29,682 nt of DNA, taken from GCA-020343675 sp964462945 (GTDB lineage Bacteria > Planctomycetota > Phycisphaerae > Sedimentisphaerales > Anaerobacaceae). The stretch lies in contig CAYWZW010000064.1 in the NCBI GenBank assembly GCA_964462945.1, positions 1-29,682 on the forward strand, written 5' to 3'. This document shows, piece by piece, positions 15,705-23,532 of this stretch (position 1 is its first letter; the number at the start of each line of letters is the position of its first letter). The notes under the pieces were generated by a model. It searched no databases. It was not told the DNA's origin and saw only the letters and a list, made by a program, of their open reading frames with translations. Both the position numbers and the translations under genes were made by a program.

Positions 15705-17579
15705 TCAATAATCGGGCCAAATCTCATAGCCGTCGGGATTCCGCAGGCACTCCCTGCACCGCCTTCTGATCTCTTGCGCTATTTCAACCGCTTTAGGCTG
15801 TTCTGCACAGCCATAACCTGCCTCTTGGAATAACCTCCTGGTCACCGTGTGATACAATCCGAGAACCGAGTCCTGGGCGCCGCCCATGGCCCGCCATTGC
15901 TTGCTCAGCTCCATATAGTTGGACAGATTCGCCGGGTCTTTCTTTCGGGTCAGGGCTTTGGTCTTGCGATCCAGCTCGTCGGCGTAATCCAGGGTCTTGA
16001 TATTCTCTCGCTGGTTTTCGTCCTCCTGCGGTATCTCGCGCACGGTCGCCTCAATGCCGTCAAGGAATGGTTTCAGGTCGGGAGCCGATTTTCGTGTCTG
16101 ATTTGCAAACTCCATCATGTCGGTCGCAAAGGCCCGATATTCGTCGAGTCGTTCGACGTGCCGCCTGACAAAAAAGACCATGTCATCGACGGCTCCATCG
16201 ACGTACTCGCTCCTGTCTGTTTCCTGGTGGGCTTCAAAGACCGTCTGGATGGCTTCGGTGCACCCGCAGGTGCAGGCCCGCCGGATGCCCGCAGCGCCGC
16301 GCCTGTGATGGGTACGGAGCTTGCGGCCTGCGATATCGAGTATCCCGTCGGATGTTTGTCTGCCTAACGTCGCCTTCAGGATGTCGGCGGGGGCAACTAC
16401 AGAATCGGGAGTCTGGCTTCTTTCCACGAAATAGACTATGGATTCGCCCTTGGGGAGTACTTTCTTGCTCAGATGATAGAAGGCGCCGTCCCGGCTGAAC
16501 CAGACCGGATGCACATACGAGCCAGTGACACCCCGCCAGATCTTTTCCTGTTTGGATTCTTTGAAAGTGAACCTCGTCTTTACGCCGGCTTCATCTAACT
16601 GGGTGACCCATCTGGCAGGAAACGGTCTTTTCCATTTGCTCGCGACGTCCCTTTCCAGATACGACGCTGTGAGCTCTTCTCTATGCCAGATTCCCGGCGC
16701 GCTCAGTATAGCCAGATAAACGCTCTTACCGTCATTGTCAATGTCAACGGATTCGATAAGGCGAGGTTTTTGCTGCTCAGCACCCAGCGCCAGGCTCGTT
16801 TTCTGTTTTCCCTCCGGCCAGGTGACCACGACCACGTCGTTCTCCCCCTCAAGCAAGCCGAGCAGGAGATTCTCGGAAGGAATACAAAGCGTACTCGTGG
16901 AAGGATGTTCCTTCGGATTGTAGATCAGATCGTCGCCGATGAAGCTGGGTACGACGCCGTACTCGATGGGACTGCGAAGGCTGATTCCTTTCATACTGGC
17001 GGCCGGTTTGATCTCGACGATCCCCGTCCCGTCAAATGCGACAACAGCCGCGATGTTTTTTTCCGCTCCTCCGCCGGAAAAAGTCACTTCCAGGACAGCT
17101 TCGTCGCCCGCGTTCCGTACAATCAGGCAATTGGTAATCCTCGCGGCGCCTGCTTTGAATCCAAGGGGGATCAGTTCCAATTTCTTCTGATTCGGATTTG
17201 TCTTGGAGTAGAGGACTATTTCGCCTTCTTTGGACCAGAATGCCGCGACGAGGTGCGCGTTCTCTACTACCGCGTCGCCCTCAAAGGCATATTCTCTTCC
17301 GTAGTAGCCGGGATCCGAAGAGGCGGCGGCCGGGTCAGCTTCAAGCGTCAGCAGGTCGGCAGGGACGAGCTTCCAATTCGATCTGTTATGTATATCGACA
17401 GCATCAGCAAAACGAGACGATGTGTCCCAGATTCGGATCGGTGCTGTCTCCTGGCCGCTCTGAGCCGCGGTTATCCCGATGCCCGTCAGCAGCGAAAGAA
17501 CCATGGCGGTCTTCCATGAAAAACAGGTAGGGTGGGCTGTAGCCCAGCAGTTCGGCCTGCAATCTCGACTAAAGTCCAT
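15705..17579 (-). CDS. Unrecognised secreted protein, tandem paralogue B
   Basis: This 624-residue protein is a full-length paralogue of the 13818-15623 product. It shares RIWDT after the signal peptide, GDEAVLEVTFSGG, TWPEGKQK, LIESVDIDNDGKSVYLAILSAPGIWH, WKRPFPARW, the helical charged C-terminal third, and Cys591/Cys608/Cys611 with the same spacing. The last 13 residues are identical to those of paralogue A. By eye roughly half of positions match. A CTCGC cluster around residue 450 is specific to this copy. The n-region of its signal peptide is longer because a GTAG-hairpin repeat (17527-17548) lies within the frame. AAGAGGGA is eight bases before ATG 17579. An 81-bp gap leads to paralogue A, so B, A and the SUMF1-fold gene probably form one transcript. 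No function can be assigned. Confidence 0.8.
   Translation of the reverse strand: MDFSRDCRPNCWATAHPTCFSWKTAMVLSLLTGIGITAAQSGQETAPIRIWDTSSRFADAVDIHNRSNWKLVPADLLTLEADPAAASSDPGYYGREYAFEGDAVVENAHLVAAFWSKEGEIVLYSKTNPNQKKLELIPLGFKAGAARITNCLIVRNAGDEAVLEVTFSGGGAEKNIAAVVAFDGTGIVEIKPAASMKGISLRSPIEYGVVPSFIGDDLIYNPKEHPSTSTLCIPSENLLLGLLEGENDVVVVTWPEGKQKTSLALGAEQQKPRLIESVDIDNDGKSVYLAILSAPGIWHREELTASYLERDVASKWKRPFPARWVTQLDEAGVKTRFTFKESKQEKIWRGVTGSYVHPVWFSRDGAFYHLSKKVLPKGESIVYFVERSQTPDSVVAPADILKATLGRQTSDGILDIAGRKLRTHHRRGAAGIRRACTCGCTEAIQTVFEAHQETDRSEYVDGAVDDMVFFVRRHVERLDEYRAFATDMMEFANQTRKSAPDLKPFLDGIEATVREIPQEDENQRENIKTLDYADELDRKTKALTRKKDPANLSNYMELSKQWRAMGGAQDSVLGLYHTVTRRLFQEAGYGCAEQPKAVEIAQEIRRRCRECLRNPDGYEIWPDY
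17527..17548. repeat. Single REP-like hairpin inside a signal-peptide coding region
   Basis: GTAG (17527-17530) is followed by a hairpin with arms TGGGCT/AGCCCA. The sequence matches one half of the double palindrome at 19801-19855 almost base for base (GGGCTACAGCCCACCCTAC against GGGCTAAAGCCCACCCTAC). It is read in frame as part of the N-terminus of the 15705-17579 protein. Confidence 0.7.
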
Positions 17580-17665
17580 AGGTCGTGTCCCTCTTAAACT
17601 TTAAGTTTTGGATAGTGTAGCCGAACGGCTTGAAATCTCAAGCCCAAAGCCGGGTGGAATTTTAC

Positions 17666-17695
17666 TTGACCTGTTACAAGTTGGGCCGGTACAAT
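17666..17695 (+). promoter_or_regulatory. Candidate sigma70 promoter upstream of 17966
   Basis: TTGACC (17666-17671) and TACAAT (17690-17695), each five of six to consensus, are separated by 18 bp. The leader would be about 265 bases and would pass through the palindromic repeat. This makes it a likely but not certain promoter for the membrane/AsmA-like gene. Confidence 0.4.
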
Positions 17696-17743
17696 TTCAA
17701 AGCGTAAATCGAAATGCAGAAAATAAAATGAAGGAAGTCGGTC

Positions 17744-17887
17744 TTAGGGCATGTGTGAGAACTTGTCGGTTTCGTTCTTGTCATGCTGAGCGAAGCATCT
17801 GGGGATCGAATGTAAAAAAGAGATTCTTCACTTCGCTGCGCTCCGTTCAGAATGACATGAACGGGTTTCTCACAAGTGCTTTTAGGG
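17744..17887. repeat. MITE-like nested palindrome flanked by TTAGGG
   Basis: Outer imperfect inverted ends contain TGTGAGAA (left) and TTCTCACA (right). Inner arms GTCATGCTGAGCGAAGC (17780-17796) and GCTCCGTTCAGAATGAC (17840-17856) match at 14 of 17 positions as reverse complements. The whole is bracketed by TTAGGG at 17744-17749 and 17882-17887, in direct orientation, as a target-site duplication would be. No coding capacity is credible. The inner arms resemble a repeat widespread in environmental bacterial genomes. Confidence 0.65.
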
Positions 17888-17965
17888 ATTAATGATTTTC
17901 GTTTTTAATGTTTGGGAATTGATTTTTCTTGAGAATCGGTATTTTTTTGACAGGGAGGTGCAAAT

Positions 17966-19804
17966 ATGATTCTTCCGACGCCTTTTAGCAAAATCCTTGC
18001 GATATTCCGTGGCGGCGTTTCACCCGTTATTATCTTCCTGACTATCACGTTGGGATTCTGGTTCGGGCTGGTCCCCGGCTGGTCGGGTTTCCACACGCTG
18101 ATCATCGCGCTGGTGTTCGTGCTGAATATCCATTTGGGATTTTTCCTGTTCTTTGCGGGGGTCGCCAAGGGGCTCTGTTTCGCCGCGGCGCCGGTACTGT
18201 TTCACGTGGGGCAGGCCGTCCAGAATCATCTGCCGGGTCTGCTGAACGGGCTGGCGGCGATACCGATAATTGGAATCACCGATTTCAGCAATTATTCGGT
18301 TGCCGGGGCGGTTGTGGCCGGCCCGATTATCGGCGGTATCATCGGCCTGCTCATGGCCCGGTCGGTCATCAGTTTCCGCCGGATGCTCTTGAAGTTCGAA
18401 AGAGGCTCGGAACAATTCAAGAAGTGGTATTCCAATCGTTGGGTCCACATTTTGGATCGTGTGCTGGTGGGCAAGCGGACGAAAGACGCTCAATCGCTTT
18501 TCACGGCGAAGACCAGGATTATTCGTAAGGCCGGAGTCGCCATAGCGGTGCTGGTTTTGGCCGCATTTGGAGGCGCGATAGTCTTGACGAAGGGTGACGT
18601 GGCCAAGAACTATGCCGCCGCAACGTTGACCCGGACGAACGGGGCTGAGGTTAATCTCGAGAGCCTTGATTTGTCTGCGGTGACAGGGGCCGTCTCGGCA
18701 TCCGGGATACAGGTGACCGATGCCAAGCAGCCCCAGAACAATCAGGTCGCCATCGAGAAAATTGCTGCTGACGCGAGTTTGTACGATCTGCTGCTGGGAA
18801 GACTGGTGATGGAGAACGTGGAAGTCTCAAACGTCCAGTTCGGCACCAAACGAACGACACCCGGCACGGTCATCGAGTCCGGCGGGGAGGAGCCTTCTGT
18901 TTTCGATCCATGTGAATTCAAAGTTACAACGGCCGATATCAGCAAACTCGAAACCTATTTCAAGGACGCCAAAGCCCTGAAGGAAAAGCTCCAGAAGGTG
19001 CGTCAATGGCTGCCGGAAGCAAAGGAAGAAGGCGAAGCTCAACCGCAGCAAGCGCCTCAGAGATATCTTGATTATCTCCAGGCCCGGGCTTCCGTTCCGG
19101 CCTCGCCTCGCTTGTTAGCCAAAAAGGTTCGGCTTGACAAGGTCCAAATACCTTCAGCCCTTTTTGGCAGCAGTGAAGTTCTAATGACGAATATAAGCGA
19201 TTCCGCCCGGACGGCCGGTCTGCCGGTGACGCTCGAAATGAAATCGCACGACACGGGGGCTTCCGTCAATGTCGCAGTGGATTACTCCTCAAAGGACCAG
19301 GTGCCGAAAGTCTCCGGGACTTTCGGCGGTTTCGACTTAAGCAAAATGCAATCAAGCCTCAGCGGCGGCAGCGGCCTGATGTTTGAGACCGGCATGGCTT
19401 CAGGGGAGTTTGAGGGGCAGGTGACAAATGAATCGATAGACCTGACGCTGAACGTGACGGTTCGTGATATGAAGGCCACGGCGCAGGGGGACGGGGTTTT
19501 AGGACTGGGCTCTGAAACAACTTCCGAGGCTTTGAAGGTTCTGAACAATCTCAGCACCAAAGTACGTATCGTGGGACCTGTGACCGAGCCGCGCCTGGTA
19601 TTCGACGTCAAAGGCCTCGAAGGTGAGTTCAAGAACGCCCTGGTCAAGGCTGGAAAGCAAAAACTTGCCGACGAAATAGACAAACAAATCGACAAGCAAT
19701 TGGATAAGAAGCTTGGTGACAAGGTCCCGGGCGAGATCAAAGACGCCGTAGAGAAGTCCAAGGGGCTGCTCGACGGACTCTTGGGTGGAAAGGACAAGAA
19801 GTAG
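17966..19804 (+). CDS. Membrane plus AsmA-like protein, apparent TIGR03546-TIGR03545 fusion
   Basis: This is a 612-residue protein in two parts. Residues 1-160 hold several membrane segments (ILAIFRGGVSPVIIFLTITLGFWFGLVPG; GFHTLIIALVFVLNIHLGFFLFFAG; VAGAVVAGPIIGGIIGLLMA) and resemble TIGR03546. From about 188 there is one further membrane segment (AGVAIAVLVLAAFGGAIVL) and then an AsmA-like periplasmic region (NLESLDLSAVTGAVSASGIQVTD; ASLYDLLLGRLVMENVEVSNVQFG), resembling TIGR03545. The end is a charged IDKQIDKQLDKK region. From memory these two families are uncharacterised, occur in bacteria with outer membranes, and are normally separate neighbouring genes. A role in envelope or lipid handling is inference from the AsmA likeness. 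GGGAGG is seven bases before ATG 17966. The TAG stop belongs to the repeat at 19801-19855. Confidence 0.78.
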   Translation: MILPTPFSKILAIFRGGVSPVIIFLTITLGFWFGLVPGWSGFHTLIIALVFVLNIHLGFFLFFAGVAKGLCFAAAPVLFHVGQAVQNHLPGLLNGLAAIPIIGITDFSNYSVAGAVVAGPIIGGIIGLLMARSVISFRRMLLKFERGSEQFKKWYSNRWVHILDRVLVGKRTKDAQSLFTAKTRIIRKAGVAIAVLVLAAFGGAIVLTKGDVAKNYAAATLTRTNGAEVNLESLDLSAVTGAVSASGIQVTDAKQPQNNQVAIEKIAADASLYDLLLGRLVMENVEVSNVQFGTKRTTPGTVIESGGEEPSVFDPCEFKVTTADISKLETYFKDAKALKEKLQKVRQWLPEAKEEGEAQPQQAPQRYLDYLQARASVPASPRLLAKKVRLDKVQIPSALFGSSEVLMTNISDSARTAGLPVTLEMKSHDTGASVNVAVDYSSKDQVPKVSGTFGGFDLSKMQSSLSGGSGLMFETGMASGEFEGQVTNESIDLTLNVTVRDMKATAQGDGVLGLGSETTSEALKVLNNLSTKVRIVGPVTEPRLVFDVKGLEGEFKNALVKAGKQKLADEIDKQIDKQLDKKLGDKVPGEIKDAVEKSKGLLDGLLGGKDKK

Positions 19805-19855
19805 GGTGGGGCTTGCCCCACCGTGATCTAATTGGTGGGCTAAAGCCCACCCTAC
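19801..19855. repeat. REP/BIME double palindrome, copy 3
   Basis: This is the cleanest copy. GTAG is followed by hairpin GGTGGGGC/GCCCCACC, an 11-base linker, hairpin GGTGGGCT/AGCCCACC, and then CTAC. The outer ten bases (GTAGGGTGGG/CCCACCCTAC) are also complementary. It lies between convergent genes. The TAG in the first GTAG is the stop of the membrane/AsmA-like gene, and the Rrf2-type gene stops five bases beyond the other end. It may act as a bidirectional terminator. Confidence 0.8.
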
Positions 19856-19859
19856 AGGT

Positions 19860-20207
19860 CTATTGTTTTCTGCAAACGACCACCTTGCCCATCGAGTCCG
19901 AGAAGACCTTCAGCGGTTTCTTCATTACGGCAAGAGCCGGGTTCTTATAATCCAGCCCGCCGCAGGTGGCCTGCCACAAATCGAGCAGTGTGATAGTTTT
20001 GGCTCTTATCCTGACGCCGCCGATTCTTCCACGCTTACATTCTACGATGCCCTGCTTGCTGAGCATTTGTATCACTTTTTGCAGGTATCCCACGGAGAAG
20101 TCCAGAGTCTTTGCGATCTCTGATGCCTGAAGATAGTCGGTATTCTTTCTTTTCTTAAGAAAGACAATCGTCTCGACCGACATGGCAAAATCCTGGTTAA
20201 TTTTCAC
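19860..20207 (-). CDS. Rrf2-family winged-helix regulator, short form
   Basis: This is a 115-residue DNA-binding protein. The Rrf2 pattern is clear: FAMSVETIVFLKK at the start, the helix-turn-helix QASEIAKTLDFSVGYLQKVIQMLSKQGIVE, then the wing KRGRIGGVRI. It is shorter than the usual 130-160 residues and lacks the three-Cys cluster that holds Fe-S in IscR/NsrR-type members. Single Cys residues occur before the wing, after it and near the end. It starts at a GTG with an excellent AAGGAGG five bases upstream. It begins 39 bp after the aldo/keto reductase gene, so the two are likely co-transcribed. Its target and signal are unknown. Confidence 0.85.
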   Translation of the reverse strand: MKINQDFAMSVETIVFLKKRKNTDYLQASEIAKTLDFSVGYLQKVIQMLSKQGIVECKRGRIGGVRIRAKTITLLDLWQATCGGLDYKNPALAVMKKPLKVFSDSMGKVVVCRKQ

Positions 20208-20246
20208 GAATACCTCCTTCCTTACGTTACATCACGCTCCGCGAGC

Positions 20247-21197
20247 CTATCGGCAAGCGAGCAGCGCGTTTGGTCCGGCGGCGACCAGCCCGCCATACGC
20301 TGGGCGGGCAGGTACCTTGCGAACGCGGGCGCCGAAGTCATCGATCTCCTCGATTTTCTCGAAGCCGACGACCATCGCATCCACACAGCCCAAGCCCAGC
20401 ACGTATCGGACCGATTCATCACGCTTTTCATCACTGTCTCGGAAGTCGCCTTCACCGATCAGCTTCATTCCCACCACGCCTTTGCCGGCCTCGTGGAGCT
20501 TTTTGAGCACGGGGGCGACCTTCTCCGGCGGGCCGTCCATTTTTGTGCCGTAGGCGTTGATCCTCGCATGTACCGAATCGACCCAGGACTCGCCCACGCA
20601 CGCCTCCAGGGCCGCCAGCGAGTGACATGAGACGCCGTGCGCCCGGATGAGACCTTTTTTCTTGAGCTTGGCCAGCGTGTTCATCTGTTGGCTGAGTTCC
20701 TCCGGCCACTTCTCGGACGCAACGCAGTGCAGCAAAATCAGGTCGATGTAATCAGTGCTGAGCTCTTTGAGGAAGCGTTCGACGATTACGTCCGCGTCCG
20801 GGCGTTCCGCTTCGGGTATGCCGCCTCGCCGCCACCAGATCTTTGACACGATCGCATAGTCCTTGCGCGGTATCTTCTTTAGCGCGCCGGCCAGGTATGG
20901 GTGCGTCCCGTAGAGGTCGGCTCCATCGAACAGCCGTACACCTCGCTCATACGATGCCTGGAGCAGCGATTCGAACTTCTCCTTGCCCATTCGGGTCTGG
21001 TTCGACTGCCGGTTCCCCCCACGCATGCCTGTGCCGAAGCCGACGCGTGAGACCATGATCTTTGTTTTCCCGAGGGGCACGCGCTCGTATGGGTCGAAAT
21101 TAGAGGGGTTTTGTTCCGCCGCGCTCTTGCACGTCGGACCTAACAGAAGGCCCCCCATTCCCGCAATTGATGCGGCCAAAAACTCGCGACGTTTCAT
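20247..21197 (-). CDS. Tat-exported aldo/keto reductase
   Basis: This is a 316-residue member of the aldo/keto reductase superfamily (NAD(P)H-dependent carbonyl reduction, TIM barrel). A Tat signal (KRREFLAASIAG) precedes the domain. The catalytic tetrad is readable as Asp91 and Tyr96 in DGADLYG, Lys119 in SKIWW and His157 in LLHC. The C-terminal part has VVGMKLIGEGDF and ends in a short LLACR tail. Two ATGs lie three codons apart or less. I chose 21197 because the AAGGAG is eight bases before it but only two bases before 21203. Exported AKRs of this kind are frequent in planctomycetes, and their substrates are unassigned. The Rrf2-type regulator follows. Confidence 0.9.
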   Translation of the reverse strand: MKRREFLAASIAGMGGLLLGPTCKSAAEQNPSNFDPYERVPLGKTKIMVSRVGFGTGMRGGNRQSNQTRMGKEKFESLLQASYERGVRLFDGADLYGTHPYLAGALKKIPRKDYAIVSKIWWRRGGIPEAERPDADVIVERFLKELSTDYIDLILLHCVASEKWPEELSQQMNTLAKLKKKGLIRAHGVSCHSLAALEACVGESWVDSVHARINAYGTKMDGPPEKVAPVLKKLHEAGKGVVGMKLIGEGDFRDSDEKRDESVRYVLGLGCVDAMVVGFEKIEEIDDFGARVRKVPARPAYGGLVAAGPNALLACR

Positions 21198-21665
21198 CTT
21201 CATCGCTCCTTCAAAACTGCAAAATATACGCCCAACTTGTTCTGGCCTTTACTATGCGATCTACGCGGGCCAACCTCCTGCGCCCATTCTCTTGCCCGCC
21301 CGAAGCTAAGCAGCGACCCGGTTCTCACGGATGATCGCCGTTCGCCGACCCGGAACTCCCATGCAGTTAGAATATCCGGGTCGGCCCGATAATGCAAGGA
21401 ATTTTTATCCAAATTTCCCACATATTACGGGTCCAACATCAACGGCTATCTTGGCCACCGGCGTAATCTCAAAAAAGCGTTCTGAAATTTGTGCCTCAAC
21501 ACCGTGGAATCTAATCTGAATGTGTGACCGAGCACAAGGAAAAATCCTTGCAATCACGGCCCCCGAGACTATACTTATCTCGGCTTGAGTGGAAGCTCGC
21601 GATCTGGTTTTATGAGGGCCCGGCGGGCAAGAACGGCCCTTTGGGATCTCAGAAAGGATGCGGCG
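21198..21665. other. Divergent intergenic region upstream of accB
   Basis: This is 468 bp without a credible gene. It contains a small perfect hairpin CAAGGA-AAAA-TCCTTG (21535-21550) and the promoter candidate at 21548-21575. No convincing minus-strand promoter for the aldo/keto reductase was found by eye. Confidence 0.6.
21548..21575 (+). promoter_or_regulatory. Candidate promoter for accBC
   Basis: TTGCAA (21548-21553) and TATACT (21570-21575) are separated by 16 bp. This gives a leader of about 85 bases before accB. The -35 overlaps the right arm of a 6-bp hairpin (21535-21550). Confidence 0.5.
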
Positions 21666-22148
21666 ATGGCGGAAAAAGAAAAAGATACGGATTTGAAGAG
21701 AATAAAGCAGCTCATCGAAATAATGAAAGAGAATGGGCTTGTAGAGATTGAAATCAAACACGATGAAGACAAGATCGTCCTGAAACGCGCGCAGCCTCAG
21801 CAAACCTTCGGCGGCATGCCGGTGATGATGCCTGATTCCGGCGCCGTACCTGCCGGTCGCGGAGGCACAGGCGCTGCGAACCCACCCTCCGCCCCGCCGC
21901 GGGAGGATTTGGTGGAGATCAAGTCTCCCATCGTCGGGACCTTCTACGCGACGCCAAGCCCTGATTCCGAGCCGTACGTGGACGTCGGCTCGACAGTCAG
22001 TCCGCACACGGTCGTCTGCGTCATTGAGGCGATGAAGGTCATGAATGAAATAAAGGCCGAAACCGATGGGACGATTGTGGAAGTACTTGTGACCAACGGC
22101 CAGGCTGTCGAATACGGCCAAGTGCTCTTCAGGGTCAGACCGGGTTGA
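21666..22148 (+). CDS. accB: Biotin carboxyl carrier protein of acetyl-CoA carboxylase
   Basis: This is a 160-residue BCCP subunit that carries biotin between the carboxylase and transferase reactions in malonyl-CoA formation, the first step of fatty-acid synthesis. The N-terminal helix (DLKRIKQLIEIMKENGLVEIEI) is followed by a Pro/Ala/Gly-rich linker (about 50-80) and the biotinyl domain. That domain has SPIVGTFYATPSPDSEPYVDVG and the EAMKVMNE motif with acceptor Lys124. The length fits AccB. ATG 21666 has AAAGGA seven bases upstream. In-frame starts upstream (from 21585) lack the conserved N-terminus. accC follows after 45 bp. Confidence 0.96.
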   Translation: MAEKEKDTDLKRIKQLIEIMKENGLVEIEIKHDEDKIVLKRAQPQQTFGGMPVMMPDSGAVPAGRGGTGAANPPSAPPREDLVEIKSPIVGTFYATPSPDSEPYVDVGSTVSPHTVVCVIEAMKVMNEIKAETDGTIVEVLVTNGQAVEYGQVLFRVRPG

Positions 22149-22193
22149 TTCATGATGCGTCGTACGTCCGACGCGATTCGAGACACGAGAAGT

Positions 22194-23531
22194 ATGTTTT
22201 CAAGAATTCTAATAGCCAATCGCGGCGAAATAGCCCTGCGGATCATCCGTGCCTGCCACGAGCTTGGGATCGAGGCCGTGGCCGTTTATTCCGAGGCCGA
22301 CAGAGGGGCCCCATACCTGCAGCTTGCCGATGAAGCCGTTTGTATCGGGCCTGCCGAATCGGCGAAAAGTTATCTCAACATACCCCGCATCATAAGTGCC
22401 GCCGAGATCACTGACGTGGAGGCTATTCATCCCGGCTATGGGTTCCTGGCGGAGAACGTGGAATTTGCCCGGATATGCGGAGAGTGCGGAATCACGTTCA
22501 TCGGCCCGCCGGTCGAAGCGATGCGACTGCTCGGCGACAAGGTCCGGGCCCGCAAGCTGGCGGCCGAGGCGAATGTTCCGGTCGTGCCCGGCTCCGACGG
22601 CGCTCTTGAGAACAACGCTGATGCGATGAAGCTCGCGAACAAGATAGGCTACCCCGTGATCATCAAAGCCGCTGCCGGCGGGGGCGGACGCGGGATGAGG
22701 GTCGTGCATAACGACATGAATCTGCGTTCGGCGTTCAGCGCGGCGCAGGCCGAGGCCAAAGCCGCCTTTGGGGACGGCAGCGTGTACCTGGAAAAGCTTG
22801 TTGTTGAACCCAGGCACGTGGAAGTCCAGATCATGGCCGACAATGACGGCAACGTATTACACTTTTACGAAAGGGACTGCTCCATTCAGCGAAGACATCA
22901 AAAGATGATCGAAGAATCACCCTGTCCCGTCCTGGACAAGCGTACACGGGAGCAGCTCGCCGACGCTGCGTTAAGCATCATAAGAAAGGCTAAATACGTC
23001 AATGCGGCAACGGTCGAGTTTCTCCTGGATAAGGATAAGAAGTTTTACTTTATTGAGGCCAACGCGCGAATTCAGGTCGAGCACCCCGTGACGGAGATGG
23101 TGACCGGCCGCGACCTGATTAAGTTGCAGTTGAAGATCGCCGCCGGACTGCCTATCAAGCTCAGCCAACGGAGTATCAAGCATACCGGCGTGGCAATTGA
23201 ATGCCGGATAAACGCGGAAGACCCCGAAAATGATTTTGCTCCTTCGCCGGGCACCATTACCAGGTATATTCCCCCCGGGGGCCCCGGCGTCAGAGTCGAT
23301 ACCTACATTCATCAGGGCTGGACCGTCTCGACGAGCTACGATTCGATGATTGCCAAGCTCATTGTGCATCAGAGGACCCGGGCCGAGGCGATTGCCACAA
23401 TGAAAAGAGCGCTGCGAGAGTTCGTCATCGAGCCGATCAAGACCACGATCCCCGCCTGCCTGGGTATCCTCTCGCACAGCCTTTACATCAAGAACAAAAT
23501 CGACACCGGTTTCGTCGAACGAAACTTTTAG
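22194..23531 (+). CDS. accC: Biotin carboxylase subunit of acetyl-CoA carboxylase
   Basis: This is a 445-residue ATP-grasp enzyme that carboxylates the biotin on AccB with bicarbonate and ATP. It starts with FSRILIANRGEIALRI, followed by the GYGFLAEN block, the Gly-rich ATP loop AAGGGGRGMR, EKLVVEPRHVEVQIM, RDCSIQRRHQK, and the active-site EANARIQVEHPVTEMVTG. It ends near GFVERNF. The frame opens at ATG 22152. I prefer ATG 22194 because it aligns with the usual AccC N-terminus and gives the usual length. The ribosome binding site is weak in both cases, so translation may depend on accB. No accA or accD is in the window. Confidence 0.96.
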   Translation: MFSRILIANRGEIALRIIRACHELGIEAVAVYSEADRGAPYLQLADEAVCIGPAESAKSYLNIPRIISAAEITDVEAIHPGYGFLAENVEFARICGECGITFIGPPVEAMRLLGDKVRARKLAAEANVPVVPGSDGALENNADAMKLANKIGYPVIIKAAAGGGGRGMRVVHNDMNLRSAFSAAQAEAKAAFGDGSVYLEKLVVEPRHVEVQIMADNDGNVLHFYERDCSIQRRHQKMIEESPCPVLDKRTREQLADAALSIIRKAKYVNAATVEFLLDKDKKFYFIEANARIQVEHPVTEMVTGRDLIKLQLKIAAGLPIKLSQRSIKHTGVAIECRINAEDPENDFAPSPGTITRYIPPGGPGVRVDTYIHQGWTVSTSYDSMIAKLIVHQRTRAEAIATMKRALREFVIEPIKTTIPACLGILSHSLYIKNKIDTGFVERNF

Positions 23532-23532
23532 C

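Larger units (their letters stand above)
17580..17965. other. Intergenic region with promoter and MITE-like repeat
   Basis: This is 386 bp between divergent genes. It holds the candidate promoter at 17666-17695 and the palindromic element at 17744-17887. The remainder is AT-rich. A 94-codon frame (17608-17892) is made mostly of the repeat and is not a gene. Confidence 0.7.

Noticed and set aside
13818..17579. C-terminal CxxC of the paralogues as a c-type haem site
   Set aside because: The residue after CxxC is Leu, not His, in both proteins.
17608..17892. 94-codon plus-strand frame
   Set aside because: It is built mainly of the palindromic element at 17744-17887.
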